A stretch of DNA of 64,000 nt from Sabellastarte sp. h YS-2021 (GCA_964017235.1 OZ024930.1:23254614-23318613), one strand, 5' to 3'. Positions 10,266 through 22,399 are shown, counted from the first letter of the stretch. The notes: generated from the letters alone by a model not told the origin. Numbers and translations: made by a program.

Positions 10266-12929
10266 AATATCAGTAAGCCACATCTCCAAGCCATGTACAT
10301 GGGTGTTATCTCTTGGATGTACCGGTATACACTAAATAGATCAGTAAAATAGAATTTTATAATTCCATTGAGTGTGCCTTCTTATTGATACACGTCCCAC
10401 TACACATACTCTTTTCTTACTTACATTAGCCATTTTGCTAATTGTCTTGAAATATTGACCCCAAATGGTCATATTATCTTCTGTTTACAAAATTGTCATG
10501 GAAATTATGGCATTTCTACACTGAAAAGAGACCTTACAAAGTTGAGTAATGGAAAAAGCATGATCAAGTATAAATTGACTAGTTGTTTCAGTTTATTCAT
10601 TTGCAGTTATTTGTTTTCTTGTGCTTTAGCAGCAGTCATGGTAGTCAGTATGGTGTCAGTAAATATGGCCCATTTTGGTATAACTGACTATAATTAATTA
10701 ATTATGCAAATTTATGCAAAAACTGGAACAGAAAACAGATAATAGAGGCTTCACCATGGTCAAACACGGGGGATTTTGTTGGGAGGAATAAGGTATTAAA
10801 ACTATTATTGTTATGCTTGAGTGATGTAGTGTAACAGTTGTATTATATTCTAACCAGTAACCACTTGTATGTAGTGAATGTGAAGGCAGTGAGAGTATAT
10901 ATCTTTGTTGTGTGATTGAATGATTTTATTATAACATATTGCCTGAGGGATAATTTTGTTGTCTTTTTAAAGTTAAGTAACATACATCATACATAGACAT
11001 TCTGCAGAGGTTGTGCTTAAGTTAAGGTCTGTTTTTACTTACTTTATGGTTTTAAATGTATTAACATATTAGTGCTCAGTAGTGGAATATTGTCAAGAAA
11101 TAAAACCTTGCTCAGTGATTAATGTGATGTGTTTAGACTTTTCATGATATAACTGTTTTTATAATGTGTTTTGAAGTCTCAGCTAAAACTTTATTGAATT
11201 CTTTCTCAAATCTAAGATTTTTTTGCTCAAGTTTGGACTCATTGAATTAATCTTACCTGAAAAATAAAATATTGCCAGTTTTTACCTTGTAATCAAGATC
11301 TTATGACATTTTCACAAAGCCACTGTGAAAAATTATAAAAGAAAACACCATTGTTTTACCTGTCTGGCTGTCTTATAACTTACAAACTAAAGACACATCA
11401 TTGTCTGAGACCTTATTAGAGATATCCCAACATAAACTTAATGTTATATCACAAATATATCTAAGATTCCAGAAATCAAAGTAAGATTTAAGAATACAAG
11501 CTCAGATATCAGTCTGGAAAGCTTTCAAGAGTCTGGCTCTGTGTAAGTTGAATCTCAAGAAACCAGAATATAAACTTCTATTAAACTGTAAATTCCAGAT
11601 CGCAGGGTAAATTTCAGCAAGATTTGTCCTCTGAAGATTTTGTATTTACTCCCATTTACAGGGGTGTCCTACTTAAAGGGTTCATCTACAGTACATACTT
11701 TTAAGAACAGTATATTAATTTGAACCTAACGTTTCACCCTTTGCACAGTTTACAGTTATAATAATATTTCATCAGCAGCATGAAAAATCATTAGAAATCC
11801 TTGCAATAATTTTGGCTCCCAATTTTACTAACAAGATAGAATGATCTTGTATAACAACATGGATCCATTAACGAATACATCTGAACAGGCGCAATGGGTT
11901 TTTATTTGGTGTTAACATGAATCAGTCATTGTGAAAGCAGCTTAAAGGTGTTACGGTATTTTTGAAAGTAATTTAATTTTAGCAGCACAATATAACTTTT
12001 ATTGAATGGATTTTGGTTTTGTATGATGTATACAATGTATGTGAAAGGTTTTCTTTGTTTAGAGGACAAATATTAGTCACTTTTATAATGAAATATAATT
12101 GTAATATATATAAGTTGTTAAGTTTGAGATGTTGATGATATTGTTGAAATTTATGTCATATAAACATATTAATATCATTTTATTCTACTACTAAAAAGGT
12201 GCTATATTTTTCAGCAGTCTTGATAGTATTATCAAATATATACTAATTTTTAATTTTCAAAATTGAAAATGGACCACTTGAAGTTTAAAATATTTAATCA
12301 TATCTAAAATATATTATCTTTTTTATGATATCTCTCATTTTGAACACAGAAGTAGTGTACTCTATCAAAGACCTACTGAACTGGAATTTGAACAAAAAGT
12401 TCTAGTAAAATTTATTTTGTATTTATTTCATCTTCTCTAAAGGATAGAAACTGCTGAGTATAGAGAGATCGATAAAGTATGGGAATAAGACATGGTATAA
12501 ATCTGAATATGTAAATTTATGACTTCAGTTGAATTTTGCTCAGATTTATTTTTAATTTGATTTTTTATATCATGGTAAATGCAGAAATCAAACATTGCAT
12601 CAGGAAAAGTGACAGATTTTAAAGTGTGTATAATTGTGAGACTATATCATTGACAAGAATCAAAAGGGTGTTGTTTATTTGTTGCCCAAAAAATGCTATA
12701 TTTAGATAGTTGTATGCCATGCTGTATTAGTATTTAGAGAAACAGTACCACAGTGAAAGCCTGTATCAGCCTGTGTAGATGTTTCTAGGGTAGAGACTTC
12801 TATTTCCAAAAATACAAATGAAATAAAGTCTAAAATAAACTGAACTAATTCTTTGTATATGTGTTCAACCTATTCCACCAATTAAGCATCCCTTCATTGA
12901 AATATTCTTTGGGACCATGCACATATAGT
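10266..12929. other. AT-rich intergenic stretch
   Basis: There is no convincing gene, RNA gene or repeat in this 2.7 kb. The 80-residue ORF at 10455-10697 shows no domain, signal peptide or homologous context and is left uncalled. Confidence 0.45.
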
Positions 12930-13400
12930 GATATGAGCCTTCACCCCTTTCTTGCCTTTCAAAGTCAATTCTATGACCGTAAATGGATCAGAATTTCATT
13001 TGTTACTTAATGTCACTATTATATCGCTGTGACTGAAATTAGAGCTTTGGAATGTCTGGGGAGACAGTAAGAAAACGTGGCCTAGGATTGAAAAAAAACA
13101 CAAATAAATTTGCCCCTTTAGCCCTCATGGTGCATTTGGGGTCAAAAAGTTTACTTTTTTTGTATTTTACAGTATTTCTATAGAAACATTGTCCAAGAAG
13201 TTCATTACATTATTTTTAAAGCTAGTAATTTGGCTTTTTGCACCCTTCTTGCCTTTTAAGGTCAATTCTCTGCCCCTGAATGAATCAACAAAATTGTATA
13301 TATTTATTGCTCAAAGTATTGCAATTAGAGCTATGGCATATATAAGGGTGTAAAGGGTGAATCATGTCCTTGGATTCCAAAAATCCCATCAAATTTGCAC
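12930..13400 (+). repeat. Diverged direct repeat pair, ~297-bp spacing
   Basis: A segment beginning TTCTTGCCTTTCAAAGTCAATTC (about 12950) recurs near 13247 as TTCTTGCCTTTTAAGGTCAATTC. Both are followed by TGAATGAATCA/TAAATGGATCA and then by ATTAGAGCT(T)TGG. This is an old tandem duplication of a repeat unit; no coding capacity is seen. Confidence 0.6.
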
Positions 13401-13679
13401 TATCAGAACCTGCACATTGGACATGTTACATCTTTAGCAATTAAGATATGATTAATATTTATTGTCCTACAGCCTTCACTGATTTTACATCACAAATTAT
13501 ACAGTGATCAGTAATTTTATGTCATCTTAGTAATATCAAGAAATATTTCTGCTTGTAATGTAGATTCGATTATGATGTACGTGTATAAACTAGAACAAAT
13601 TTTTGTTCACAGAAATAATCCTTATAAAATTTAATTTCATCATTTTATTTTTTAATTTAATCGGCTTCACCAATGTTAA

Positions 13680-14245
13680 TGTGTTATGCATCTTTCTTTA
13701 GCCTTATCACTTGATGAATATTCGGCAGGGTTTATAGCCTTTATAGTCACCTTGATTACTGCAACTCTGTCTTCAGGAGTCTGTCCAGTCTCAAGATGCG
13801 CAAACTGAAGTGTATTCAAAACACACTTGCTAGGATTGTCACAACCAGAAAAAATACACGCAGGCATCTCCTATTCTCAAATGGCTGAATTGGCTCCCAG
13901 TTGAATTTCACTGCATCTTCAAGACCACCACTCCAGTTTACAAGTTTCTTCACAGTGCTCATCCCAGTTACTTTTGCTCTCTTTGTCTACTCATCATGGA
14001 AGATATGGTTCAAGATACAACTGTCCAGATAAAAAGTTCTTGGAGGTTCCTCAATTCTATCTATTTGTACATAAATCCAAAAAAACACCACTTTGACCAC
14101 AGTTTTTCTTTTGAGGCTTCCATGGTGTGGAATGATTTATCTGATGAGGTCCGTTCTGCCCCAACTCTCACCTGTTTCAGAAAAAGATTAAAATCTTATC
14201 TCTTCAGAAAGGCTTTCCCAACTTAGCATCTACTCTATCCAGCAT
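13680..14245 (+). mobile_element. CR1-like LINE, 3' fragment of RT protein
   Basis: Scattered frames recall the region after the RT core that is better preserved at 21600-22290, including a ...TLITATL... stretch in place of LDYCNSL, and ATPVYKFLHSAHPSYFCSLC-like text. The 3' part reads SFEASMVWNDLSDEVRSAPT then FRKRLKSYLFRKAFPT (14100-14226), the usual C-terminal end of these proteins. It is 5'-truncated, with several frame changes. Confidence 0.7.
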
Positions 14246-14284
14246 CTCTATGCTATTGGAATTGGCAACAGCTATGGGATGATG

Positions 14285-14660
14285 ATTTTTATGTCAGCTG
14301 ACTTGTCAGTCAGCTGACATTATGGGATCACTCTGCGGCATCTGCGTCCGCGTGAACATCTTCTCCTCCAAAACCACAAGGCCCAGAGACATGCTGTTAC
14401 TTTTAAAAGATACCTTATCTATCGAGGATGATAAATCGTAAAATTCATGCAGATCTGTCTGTTCGTCTGTTCCCCAGAGCCATTAGAAGTGAGGTACCCC
14501 CACCCAAAGTGTGAAAATTTCAACACTTTATCACAATCTTCTCATTGACTATTGCAGGGATTTCTCTCTTATCTTGCATATATGTACTAGGCCACAAGTA
14601 GATTCCCTTGTGTGAGTATCAGGCCTGGATCTTTCTTAACTATTAAGCTCCCTGAAAGGG
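14285..14660 (+). repeat. Core-repeat family end with GTCAGCTGAC hairpin
   Basis: ATGTCAGCTGAC and GTCAGCTGACAT flank TTGTCA near 14291-14320, forming a 12-bp perfect stem. Downstream, GTTCCCCAGAGCCATTAGAA to TACTAGGCCACAAGTAGATT recurs at 27970-28450 and in part at 32020-32120. These look like parts of one dispersed non-autonomous element family without coding capacity. Confidence 0.5.
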
Positions 14661-15060
14661 CACTTATTTGTTTTCACTTCAGTTTCCTCACCGCTGCCAA
14701 ATTATTGTCCCCCTTAACTGTCTCCCTTATCATTGGAAGCTTTCTAACCATGTTTTACAGTTATATACCTTAGGTGTGGGAAAATTTTTCCACATGCTTA
14801 AATTTGACCTTTGAGCTTTATTAAGGTCACATGATCAAAATATATTTTTGGGGGTACACCTACCCATCATCGCAGCTCAGCAAAATCTACTAACCGCAGA
14901 GGCTTGTTATTTCATACACCTGTTCAAACTATCACCAATTCAAGTTGATTAGATTTTGGGGGTGATCCAGCGAAAATAAACTGATTTATGAGCAATTTTC
15001 TAACAGGTATTAACCAAAAAAACCCAAAAAGCTTAAAATTCATGGGACACCTCCTAGTAT
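14661..15060. repeat. Degenerate repeat-derived sequence
   Basis: There is no gene. Text such as GACCTTTGAGCTTTATTAAGGTCA shows it belongs to the same low-copy core-repeat neighbourhood, but no unit boundary is clear. Confidence 0.35.
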
Positions 15061-15064
15061 CTTC

Positions 15065-15560
15065 TTAAGTGTTGCATTTACAGGCATAAAATGTATTCCG
15101 AAGTAGCAAGAAACCATATGTGGAGATTCTAGAAAGCAGGTCACATCCCCCCTGACCCACCTGTAGGGTCAAACTGGGGTCATAAAATGGCAGATTTTGA
15201 CATTTTGCCTTATATCTCTTTTTTATAGTGTTTTCAGCTTTAGAATGTATTACCGGGGTAAGAGGTATTAGGAAACCATATGTGTAGAGTCTAGATAGCC
15301 TGTCAGGTTTATCCCCTGATCCCCCATGGGTCATATTGGGGTTATAAAATAGCCAATTTTGTCTTTTTGCCTTATATCTCCTTTATTATTGCTTTTACAG
15401 CTTTAGAAGGTATTAAGAGGTATTGGGAAACCATTTGTGAAGAGTCTATATAGCTGGTCAGATTTACCCTCGACCCCCTCCTTATGGGTCAAACAGGGGT
15501 CATCAAACAACAGATTTTGTGTTTTTGCCTTATATCACCTTTATTATTATTGTTCATGTG
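15065..15560 (+). repeat. Tandem core repeat, U-type, about three units
   Basis: About three ~150-bp units contain CCTTATATCTCCTTTATTATTG, AGCTTTAGAA(G/T)GTATTA, GGAAACCAT(A/T)TGTG and CCCCCTCCTTATGGGTCAAA. They relate to the U unit seen at 1900-2575, 31490-32030 and 55300-56470. The minus-strand ORF across the array (15065-15334) is a by-product of the repeat period. Confidence 0.6.
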
Positions 15561-15756
15561 CTAACCAAGTCTATACTGTCATACATTTATGTGAGTCTTT
15601 GTCCTCGAATCTCTGGCATTTTGAGTGGTCACTATTTGCAATTTTCAGTAGGTTTTGAATAATTTTAACTAAACAATCTTTCAGTGTCTTTGTCATTCTT
15701 CCCCAGTAAACATTTGAAACATTTTATAATGGTTTAAACATTTGCAAAACGGTTTT

Positions 15757-16411
15757 TATCCCACAGCCCTAAGGGCTATTGGGGTATTGTTTTCACCCAT
15801 GGTGGCCAGATGGGCAGGTGGGTGGCGGGAAAAAGTTTGTTTGGCCTGTATCTCAGAAACCGTAAGGTGTAGAATGTTGATACTTGGTAGGGACTTTGGT
15901 TAGTGGGTGTAGGTGTGCAACATCATAGTGTCACCTTGATTTGACCTTTGACCTTGCCGTAGTGACCTTGACCTATAAAATCTTGTCTGGGCTATATCTC
16001 TGAAACCGTAAGGTCTAGGAAGTTGATACTTGGTAGGGACACTGGTTAGGGGGTGCAGGTGTGCAACGTCATGGTATCACCTTGATTTGACCTTTGACCT
16101 TGCTGTAGTGACCTTGACCTATAAAATCTGGTCCGGGCTATATTTCAGAAACCATAAGGTGTAGGAAGTTGATATTTGGTAGGGAAATTGGCCGGGGGTT
16201 ATAGGTGTGCAACGTCATGGTGTGACCTGGATTTAACCTTTGATCTTGCATATCTGATGCTATTTTATCTCTCTACTGGGATATGTGATACTATTTTATC
16301 TCTCATATCTTTTTACTATTAGAATTCATTAAGGGTTTTAATTTTGCAACTTCCCATTGTAAAAGATAGGGGGGGGGGGGGGGGGGGTACGAGCATCTCT
16401 GATGCTATTTT
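15757..16411 (+). mobile_element. Helentron/pearl-like element, family B, copy 1
   Basis: The left end has a hairpin AGCCCT-A-AGGGCT (15765-15777) inside CCCACAG...TTGGGG. About three ~145-bp core units follow (ATCTCAGAAACCGTAAGGTGT; TTGATACTTGGTAGGGA; TGACCTTGACCTATAAAATC). The right end, after a ~20-G run, is TACGAGCATCTCTGATGCTATTTT, where AGCATC and GATGCT form a hairpin. Flanking AAACATTT-rich sequence on both sides suggests insertion into an older repeat. A second copy lies inverted at 25586-26953. Confidence 0.6.
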
Positions 16412-16680
16412 AAAATCAATTTGAACTCTATCTTATGGTTTTCTAAACATTTCCATGGAAACGTTTACGTTGTAATCTTTAAAACATGTTTTATAAACAT
16501 TCTATATACAAACGTTTTTACAGAAAAATTTATTAAACATTTATAAAATAACTCAAGAAGCTAGGTTGGACTGGAAATGTTTTTTAATCATTTATAAAAT
16601 AGCTAAAGAAATAAAGGTTATACTGGAAATGTTTTTCAAACATTCATCATGAAAGGTTTATAAACAGTCAATCAATCAAT
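16412..16680 (+). repeat. AAACATTT-type repeat
   Basis: This is a series of related phrases such as GGTTATACTGGAAATGTTTTTC and TTATAAAATAACTCAAGAAG. Similar text at 15700-15750 lies on the other side of the family-B element. No coding potential is seen. Confidence 0.45.
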
Positions 16681-16745
16681 CAATCAGTTGTCCAAGTGCT
16701 TAATCTCCGTATCTACGGATTCTAAGGCACACCATTTTCTGCACA
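16681..16745 (-). repeat. Solo LINE 3' tail with hairpin
   Basis: An (AATC)n run at about 16671-16687 is followed by AAGTGCTTAATC, TCCGTA-tc-TACGGA (16706-16719) and TTCTAAGGCACACC. This is the CR1-like LINE tail with a differently spelled but fully paired stem. Confidence 0.65.
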
Positions 16746-16839
16746 CCAACAGTCCTCATAAAATGTTTAAATATCATTAATGACCTTTAACTATGGCTCT
16801 GCCAAAGTATGTTCACCTGCCATATTTGAGACATGTTTC

Positions 16840-17196
16840 TATTATAACAGAGATTTATGGATTGCTGCAACTTGTAATATGTACTTTTACATAATTGTAC
16901 TATTTCCATTGACAGCTATTCTTAAATTAATAAATTTTACAGCTTCATAACTTTTAGTTTGCCGATTAATGCCATCATCTTGCTGTTGAATTTTCTTGTT
17001 TTAATACTTTATCTTCACATACATTTTCTTTTTCTTAGACAATATTTTCTCTGTTAAAACATTTTTTTTACCTTTATATAACTGATACTGCTCTGAAAGT
17101 ATGCCGATCTTTATACTGTTTTACTACTTCAATATCTCATGGTGTTGTAAACTATTTCCTAAGGCTAGGGGATACGGGCATCTCTAATGCTATTTT
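16840..17196 (+). repeat. Family-B 3' module
   Basis: The stretch GATTGCTGCAACTTG ... TTTCCATTGACAGCTA ... CATGGTGTTG ... GGGATACGGGCATCTCTAATGCTATTTT matches, in reverse, 25586-25910 inside the inverted family-B copy. It ends with the same 3' motif as 16411 (stem GCAT/ATGC here). It is probably a second, 5'-truncated copy. Confidence 0.55.
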
Positions 17197-17399
17197 CTAT
17201 GTAAAATTGTTGTCAGCTAAAATGTCACAAAGGATTATGTCACATAGATTTATATCTCTGTCAAAATATCAATATGAGCTATATTTATGATACAAGTCTG
17301 ACACATGTACTCATTTAATTCTACAGAATTGTATATAAGTTATTCTTTCCAACAAAGTAAAAAGTGTAAGAACAATTCAAAATGACTCTTTCTCTGAGT

Positions 17400-17965
17400 T
17401 TAATAATCAGTAATATTATATCTTTCATAATTTTACTATGGCTGTAAAATGGTTAATAATTAACACAATTTTCCTGTCCACATAGAACCATATATGTCCT
17501 TCAAAATACCACTGTCCAAAAGTAGCTGATAACATTTTCCTGTACACAAAACACCGATTGCCTTTCATATTACCGCTATGCAAGTAGCTGTTAATCAATA
17601 CTATATCAATACTCACTAGGTATGACTTTCATGGTATGACTGTGTCTGCAAATAGCCGATAATCAATAACATTTCATTGTTTACTGAGCACCAAATGTTT
17701 TTATAATACCACTGTGTCTGAAAGTAGCTGATAATCAATAACATTATCCTGTACACAAAGCACCAATTGTCTTTCATAATACTACTATGCAAGTAGCTGT
17801 TGATCAGTAATATTTCACTGCTCATTAAGTGTGTCTTTCATAATACTACTGTGTATGCAAGTATCTGATAATCAGTAACAATTCATTGTTTGCTGAGCAC
17901 CAAGTGTTTTTCACAATACCACTGTGTCTGCAAATAACTGATAATTTACAGCATTTTCCCTGGTT
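17400..17965. repeat. ~70-bp minisatellite
   Basis: About seven diverged units contain ATACCACTGTGTCTGCAAGTAGC-type text followed by CTGATAATCAATAACATT. Unit starts near 17656, 17728, 17797, 17865 and 17938 give spacings of 72, 69, 68 and 73 bp. The two minus-strand ORFs crossing it are repeat artefacts. It lies 100-650 bp beyond the 3' end of the coiled-coil locus and may be in its 3' untranslated region. Confidence 0.7.
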
Positions 17966-18053
17966 CATGAAGCTCCAGCAGTTCTTTTGCTCAGTAAAAC
18001 CATGACTGGAAATTGTGTTCTAAATAAGTTATTGTTTATAATCAAAAATGACA

Positions 18054-19478
18054 TCACTGACTCTGCAGCTGTAGCTGTTTCTTTTTCTCTATGCTTCTTT
18101 GCAGCAGTTTTCCAAAGACGTGCTGCCTCTCTATAACAGCCATGAAGGGCACATTAATGGACTTGTCTCTCGGTTTGCGTACTCGATGCTTCATCATGGC
18201 TACAAGTCTTTTCAGATCCTCTGGTTCCTGTTTTCCATGCATAAACTCCTCAAATGCCTCTTCAATTTCTTTGGTATTCAAAACTAAGTCTCTCTGGTGT
18301 CTTTGAGGTTTCTTTGGTGTTTTCTTTGCCATTTCCTGGAGGGTCTTGGGTAGTTGATCATCTAGTTCCCCATGGGCATCTAAATACAACAATTTCACTT
18401 GTTCTTGCATCAGTTCTTCTTTGGTCTTGCCTTCACTTAGATTGGATGTTCTTGAAGCAATGCTGAGTGTACGTGTTTCAGATTTCTGATGCATAATTGA
18501 TCTCACTGATGCTTTCATGGCTTTTGCTGTACAGATCAGGATTAGGCATTGTCAGTGAATGTGACTTATTGTTTGCATAGGGGTTGGTCAGTTTCACTTT
18601 AAATTTGCCACTCATGTTATTGTGTCCACTAACATCTTCAGAGCTATTTACATTGCTTCCTGAAGGCTTTGGCCTTTCATTCCTGCTTTGCAGGGACTTT
18701 TTGTACTCTTCTTTGTATGTATCTACTCTTTGTAAGAAATCATTAATTTTATTTTTCAATTCTTCTTGGAATATCATAATATCTTCCTTGAATCCTTCAT
18801 TCCTTAATTCATATTGCTTAGCCTTAATTAGTGCAAACACAGATTTTCGGCGAGCCCTTTGTCTTAGGAAGCAAGATGTTTCAACTGGTAAGTCATTTGG
18901 CTTCAACAGGTAATGGCGTCAGTCCATGATAATCATCTTTGTCTTCATCCAAAGCAAATCTCACCCCTGAGGCTGTAGTGGCTCAGTGTTTTAAGCCTGA
19001 GACTGGTCGACTTGGGGGTCTACTTTTGGGCAAGCTGTTGGCTGCTGAGTTTGGTCTGGATCTTTGGTATACTGGAGGTTGCTTTGGTGTGGTTATTAAG
19101 GTTGGATGAGAGGTTACAGGTCTTTGATCTAGTGCACCTATATTTCTCAGATATTCCTAGATGTGTTGCTGGTCTGATCCTGAAATCATCCATGTCTTGT
19201 TCTTGTTCCTGTTCTTCCATTTTTCCAAACTCAGCAAAATATCGATCTTCAACTTCTTTGAGCTTTTGATAAAGGACGTCTCCCCTTCTTTGGAATAGTG
19301 TAATGTTCTTTTGTAGCTCATGTTGCCTTGTCTTCCTTTCCCAGGCTAGTCTGGCACTTCTACTTAAAGCAGAGTCATGAATCTCTTTGTGGCGCTTGAA
19401 TAATTCTTTGGCCCTACCTGGGGCATACATATGTTCAAAGGTTGCATTGCATTCCTGAAAAGACTGTCCGATAGGCAT
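18054..19478 (-). pseudogene. Intronless coiled-coil-type protein locus, frame broken
   Basis: Three consecutive minus-strand blocks read as one protein of about 450 residues: MPIGQSFQECNATFEHMYAP... with coiled-coil-like YQKLKEVEDRYFAEFGKMEE (19478-19020); RQRARRKSVFALIKAKQYEL...EELKNKINDFLQRVDTYKEE (18906-18478); and EIEEAFEEFMHGKQEPEDLK...AVIERQHVFGKLLQRSIEKK (18518-18054). Blocks 1 and 3 share a frame; block 2 is shifted, so at least two frame changes exist, near 18910-19020 and 18480-18540. The protein is highly charged, rich in K/E/Q, with no signal peptide or membrane segment. I do not recognise the family. Lack of introns plus frame changes suggests a retro-pseudogene; assembly indels in a live gene are the main alternative. 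No poly(A) tract or target duplication was found. Confidence 0.55.
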
Positions 19479-19499
19479 TTTTCTAAACTGTCACCTATT

Positions 19500-21475
19500 T
19501 ATTTGACCTAAACATAAATAGATAACAGAGACATAATTATAATGCTAGATTTTCAACAATTTTTCACAACTTAATTAATAAACAACTAATTTAAGTGTAC
19601 CTATCATTTATCACCACACTCTGAGAACTATGTGTTTACCATAAGTATGTATTTATAAAAAAGACTCAATCTCAAAGTCAAAATGTATATCTCTCTAATT
19701 GAATTACAAATATTATAACTATGACAAACGTCATGTACTTGTATTCAAAACAGAACAAGTCATAAATAGAAACATTGTCTTAGTGGTCTCATCCCATTGT
19801 CTCCCCTTTCACCTTGAACTGGATTATTTTCTATTTTCCATCTTCTATACAATGTGACTTTTCAGTGGCCAATCTGATTCACACTGTTTGAATGTCAAAA
19901 CTTATTGGGATGATTTATTTATGCTCACAACATTGTTCTAGAGATATTTTGTCTGCCATTAAGATAGACCTACAAAGTTCAATAAGTATGTGATATGTAT
20001 GTATGGGATGGGATCATAATGACTGATTGTGTGCCAGAGCAAACATTATTGGGTGTTAATTATTACTTTGTATTCAAGACTGTATGTTCTTGATGGGTAG
20101 AATAATAAAACTTGTAAAAGACACACAATAAATACAGAATTTATGTATTTGTAGCATTTGCACTTTGATTCTATTTGTCACTTTGTGTATGTTTTATTTA
20201 TGCTTCCCAGACAAGATGTACACTTTATCTATTGTAATGGTGACATATTCTTATGCTCTGTCATCGTATTATACAGTACATGTCAGTGATACACACCAAT
20301 ATTTCCTGTGTTAGAATTTTTTTCGTAGGATTGTTTTAATGAGAAAAGTAATCTTTTTAAAATTCGATTACGAGTAAAGTGTCAGAATATCTATTCAAAC
20401 CTATTGAATGGAAGTTTAACAATATGATATTCTCTTAAGTGTTTAAATACGTATCATTTCATCAAAAAGCTTTTCCATTGCAATCTGGAACTTTTAACTT
20501 GAGTTCTGGTCAACTTGTAGCATTTACTGTTCCCTTCAATTTTGAGCAGGTTCAGGTGTCTTTGAAAAGACAAAAAGCCAGTATAACATTAATATCGTTC
20601 TTTAAAACCATATAAACACCTTGTAAAGCTCTTCTGTTTTTATTTGGCTGTTATACTGTGACTGCAAAGCTTTTTATTTTTTGAAGATGTCAAGCAATTT
20701 TGTCATCAAAAAAGTTTTAAATATTATTTTAAACGGTCTTCCATTACACCGGAAGAATTCCTCACTTGCAGCAGGCAAATGGTATTTGATTTAACCCAAG
20801 AAGTGTAGACATGGAAATTTTACAAGTAAATTGCAATTCTTTGCAAAACTTCCAAATCTAAGAATTTACAACCTGAATTTACATGTCAATAGTATTAACC
20901 TGTGTGTTGTGGTTTCATCAGAAAAGTTAACTTTATGACATCACCATAGATTCATTATTTTTAGACTTACCGATAATTTTTGCTGGTAACCTATACTTAA
21001 ACTTAAACATTTGTTTTATGCTATATTCGTTTAGTCTTATTTAATGATGATGTTAATAATAATGATAAAAATAATATTTTATTTACACTTTCTAACATGA
21101 ACCTCTATGCTAAAAAATGATTTATTTGTTATATCGTCATATAATTAATATATAGGCAATATCAAAGACAGTTGTATAATCATATGTAATTACAATTTCC
21201 CACCATGTGGTTTACCATATTATCACTGTATGTACTACATCAGTGTGTCTAAAATAAAATTATCTGTGTAACTTAGTAAATTATAAATTGTAATCTGTAC
21301 TTACTTTATAGTGTGTTTAATTCCAGAAGTGTTAAAATACTGTGTAAATTGCCATAGCGATAACCAGCCAGAGCTTTAACATTATAGTGCCAAACAGAGT
21401 TTGACAAATTAAATCATATACAAATGTTATGAGTTAATCCACAGTTACTCAGATTTAACTTCAACAATACAGAGA
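19500..21475. other. AT-rich intergenic stretch
   Basis: No gene, RNA or repeat is recognised. It could hold the 5' flank of the coiled-coil locus (a possible TTTATGTTTAG acceptor lies just upstream of its ATG on the minus strand) but nothing definite is seen. Confidence 0.4.
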
Positions 21476-21479
21476 TACT

Positions 21480-22395
21480 AAAAGTTCCTGAAAAAACAGA
21501 GTTTATTGTCTTTGGTTCCAAGGCTCAACGTCAGAAGATTTCCTCTCACTTTCCTGTTGCATTCTTGGTAGCCTTCTTCATCCGGTTGATTCTGTCAGAA
21601 ATCTAGGTGTGTGGTTTGATGCAGATTTTTCATTCTCTGAGCATATCAAGAGGACTTGCAAAGCATGCTTCCTTCAGATGCATGACCTCTGTAGAATTAG
21701 AAAGTATCTCACTTTTGAAGTGGCAGTCCTTGCTGCAAATGCCTTGGTTAGTAGTCGTCTGGACTATTGTAACTCTCTGTTCAGAGGTTTGTCCGGTTTC
21801 AATCAGCACAAGTTGCAAAGTATTCAGAACACCCTTGCTCGTATTGTTACAAATCATAGAAAGTATGCTCATGTTATACCCATTCTACAGAAGCTCCACT
21901 GGTGGCCTGTTAAGTATCGTTGTATTTCCAAAACCGCAACACTTGTGTATAAATTTTTGCATAGTGGTTCTCCTTCTTACTTCGAACCATTCTTGTCTTT
22001 TAGTAGTTGTCCCTATAGTACTAGGCATAGTCACCCAGATCGTCAATACCTTACAGTCCTCCTTTCCATTCATCAGTCTCTAAGTCAGCCAAACATTTTG
22101 GCCATAGTTTTGCCTTTGATGCTCCGAAGATCTGGAATGACCTCCCTCAAGATGTTCGCAGTGCAACATCAGTTGACTCCTTCAGAAAGAAGCTTAAAAC
22201 ATACCTGTTTGCAAAAGCCTACCCACCGTAGCCTCCCCGTCACATCTGTGTCTCCTTGGTACGACCTGGCTATGTCCCTTGATTAACGCTAACTGCCTTG
22301 CTTTATGTTTAGACGCGCCTTAGAGTCCATCAGTGATGGAGATTAAGCGCTATAAAAGTCCACATTAGGTTAGTTTAGGTTAGGTTCATAGCAAC
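21480..22395 (+). mobile_element. CR1-like LINE, 3' fragment with intact tail
   Basis: It starts at PEKTEFIVFGSKAQRQK-like text (RT palm end) and continues with LGVWFDADFSFSEHIKRTCK, NALVSSRLDYCNSLFRGLSG and LARIVTNHRKYAHVIPILQK (21609-22286). It then passes into the 3' tail CCTTAGAG-TCCATC-agt-GATGGA-GATTAAGCGCTATAAAAGTCC and ends in a TTAGGTTAG-type microsatellite. The body is 5'-truncated, with frame changes near 21600 and 22050-22150. It belongs to the CR1/Jockey-type group, which uses 3' microsatellite tails. Confidence 0.85.
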
Positions 22396-22399
22396 ATGC

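Noticed and set aside
10455-10697. 80-residue ORF with hydrophobic C-terminus
   Set aside because: No homology recognised, AT-rich background composition, and no splice or repeat context supporting a gene.
18091-18913. Plus-strand ORFs over the coiled-coil locus
   Set aside because: They are rich in Leu/Phe/Ser as expected for the complement of a Lys/Glu-rich coding strand; the minus strand has the protein-like composition.
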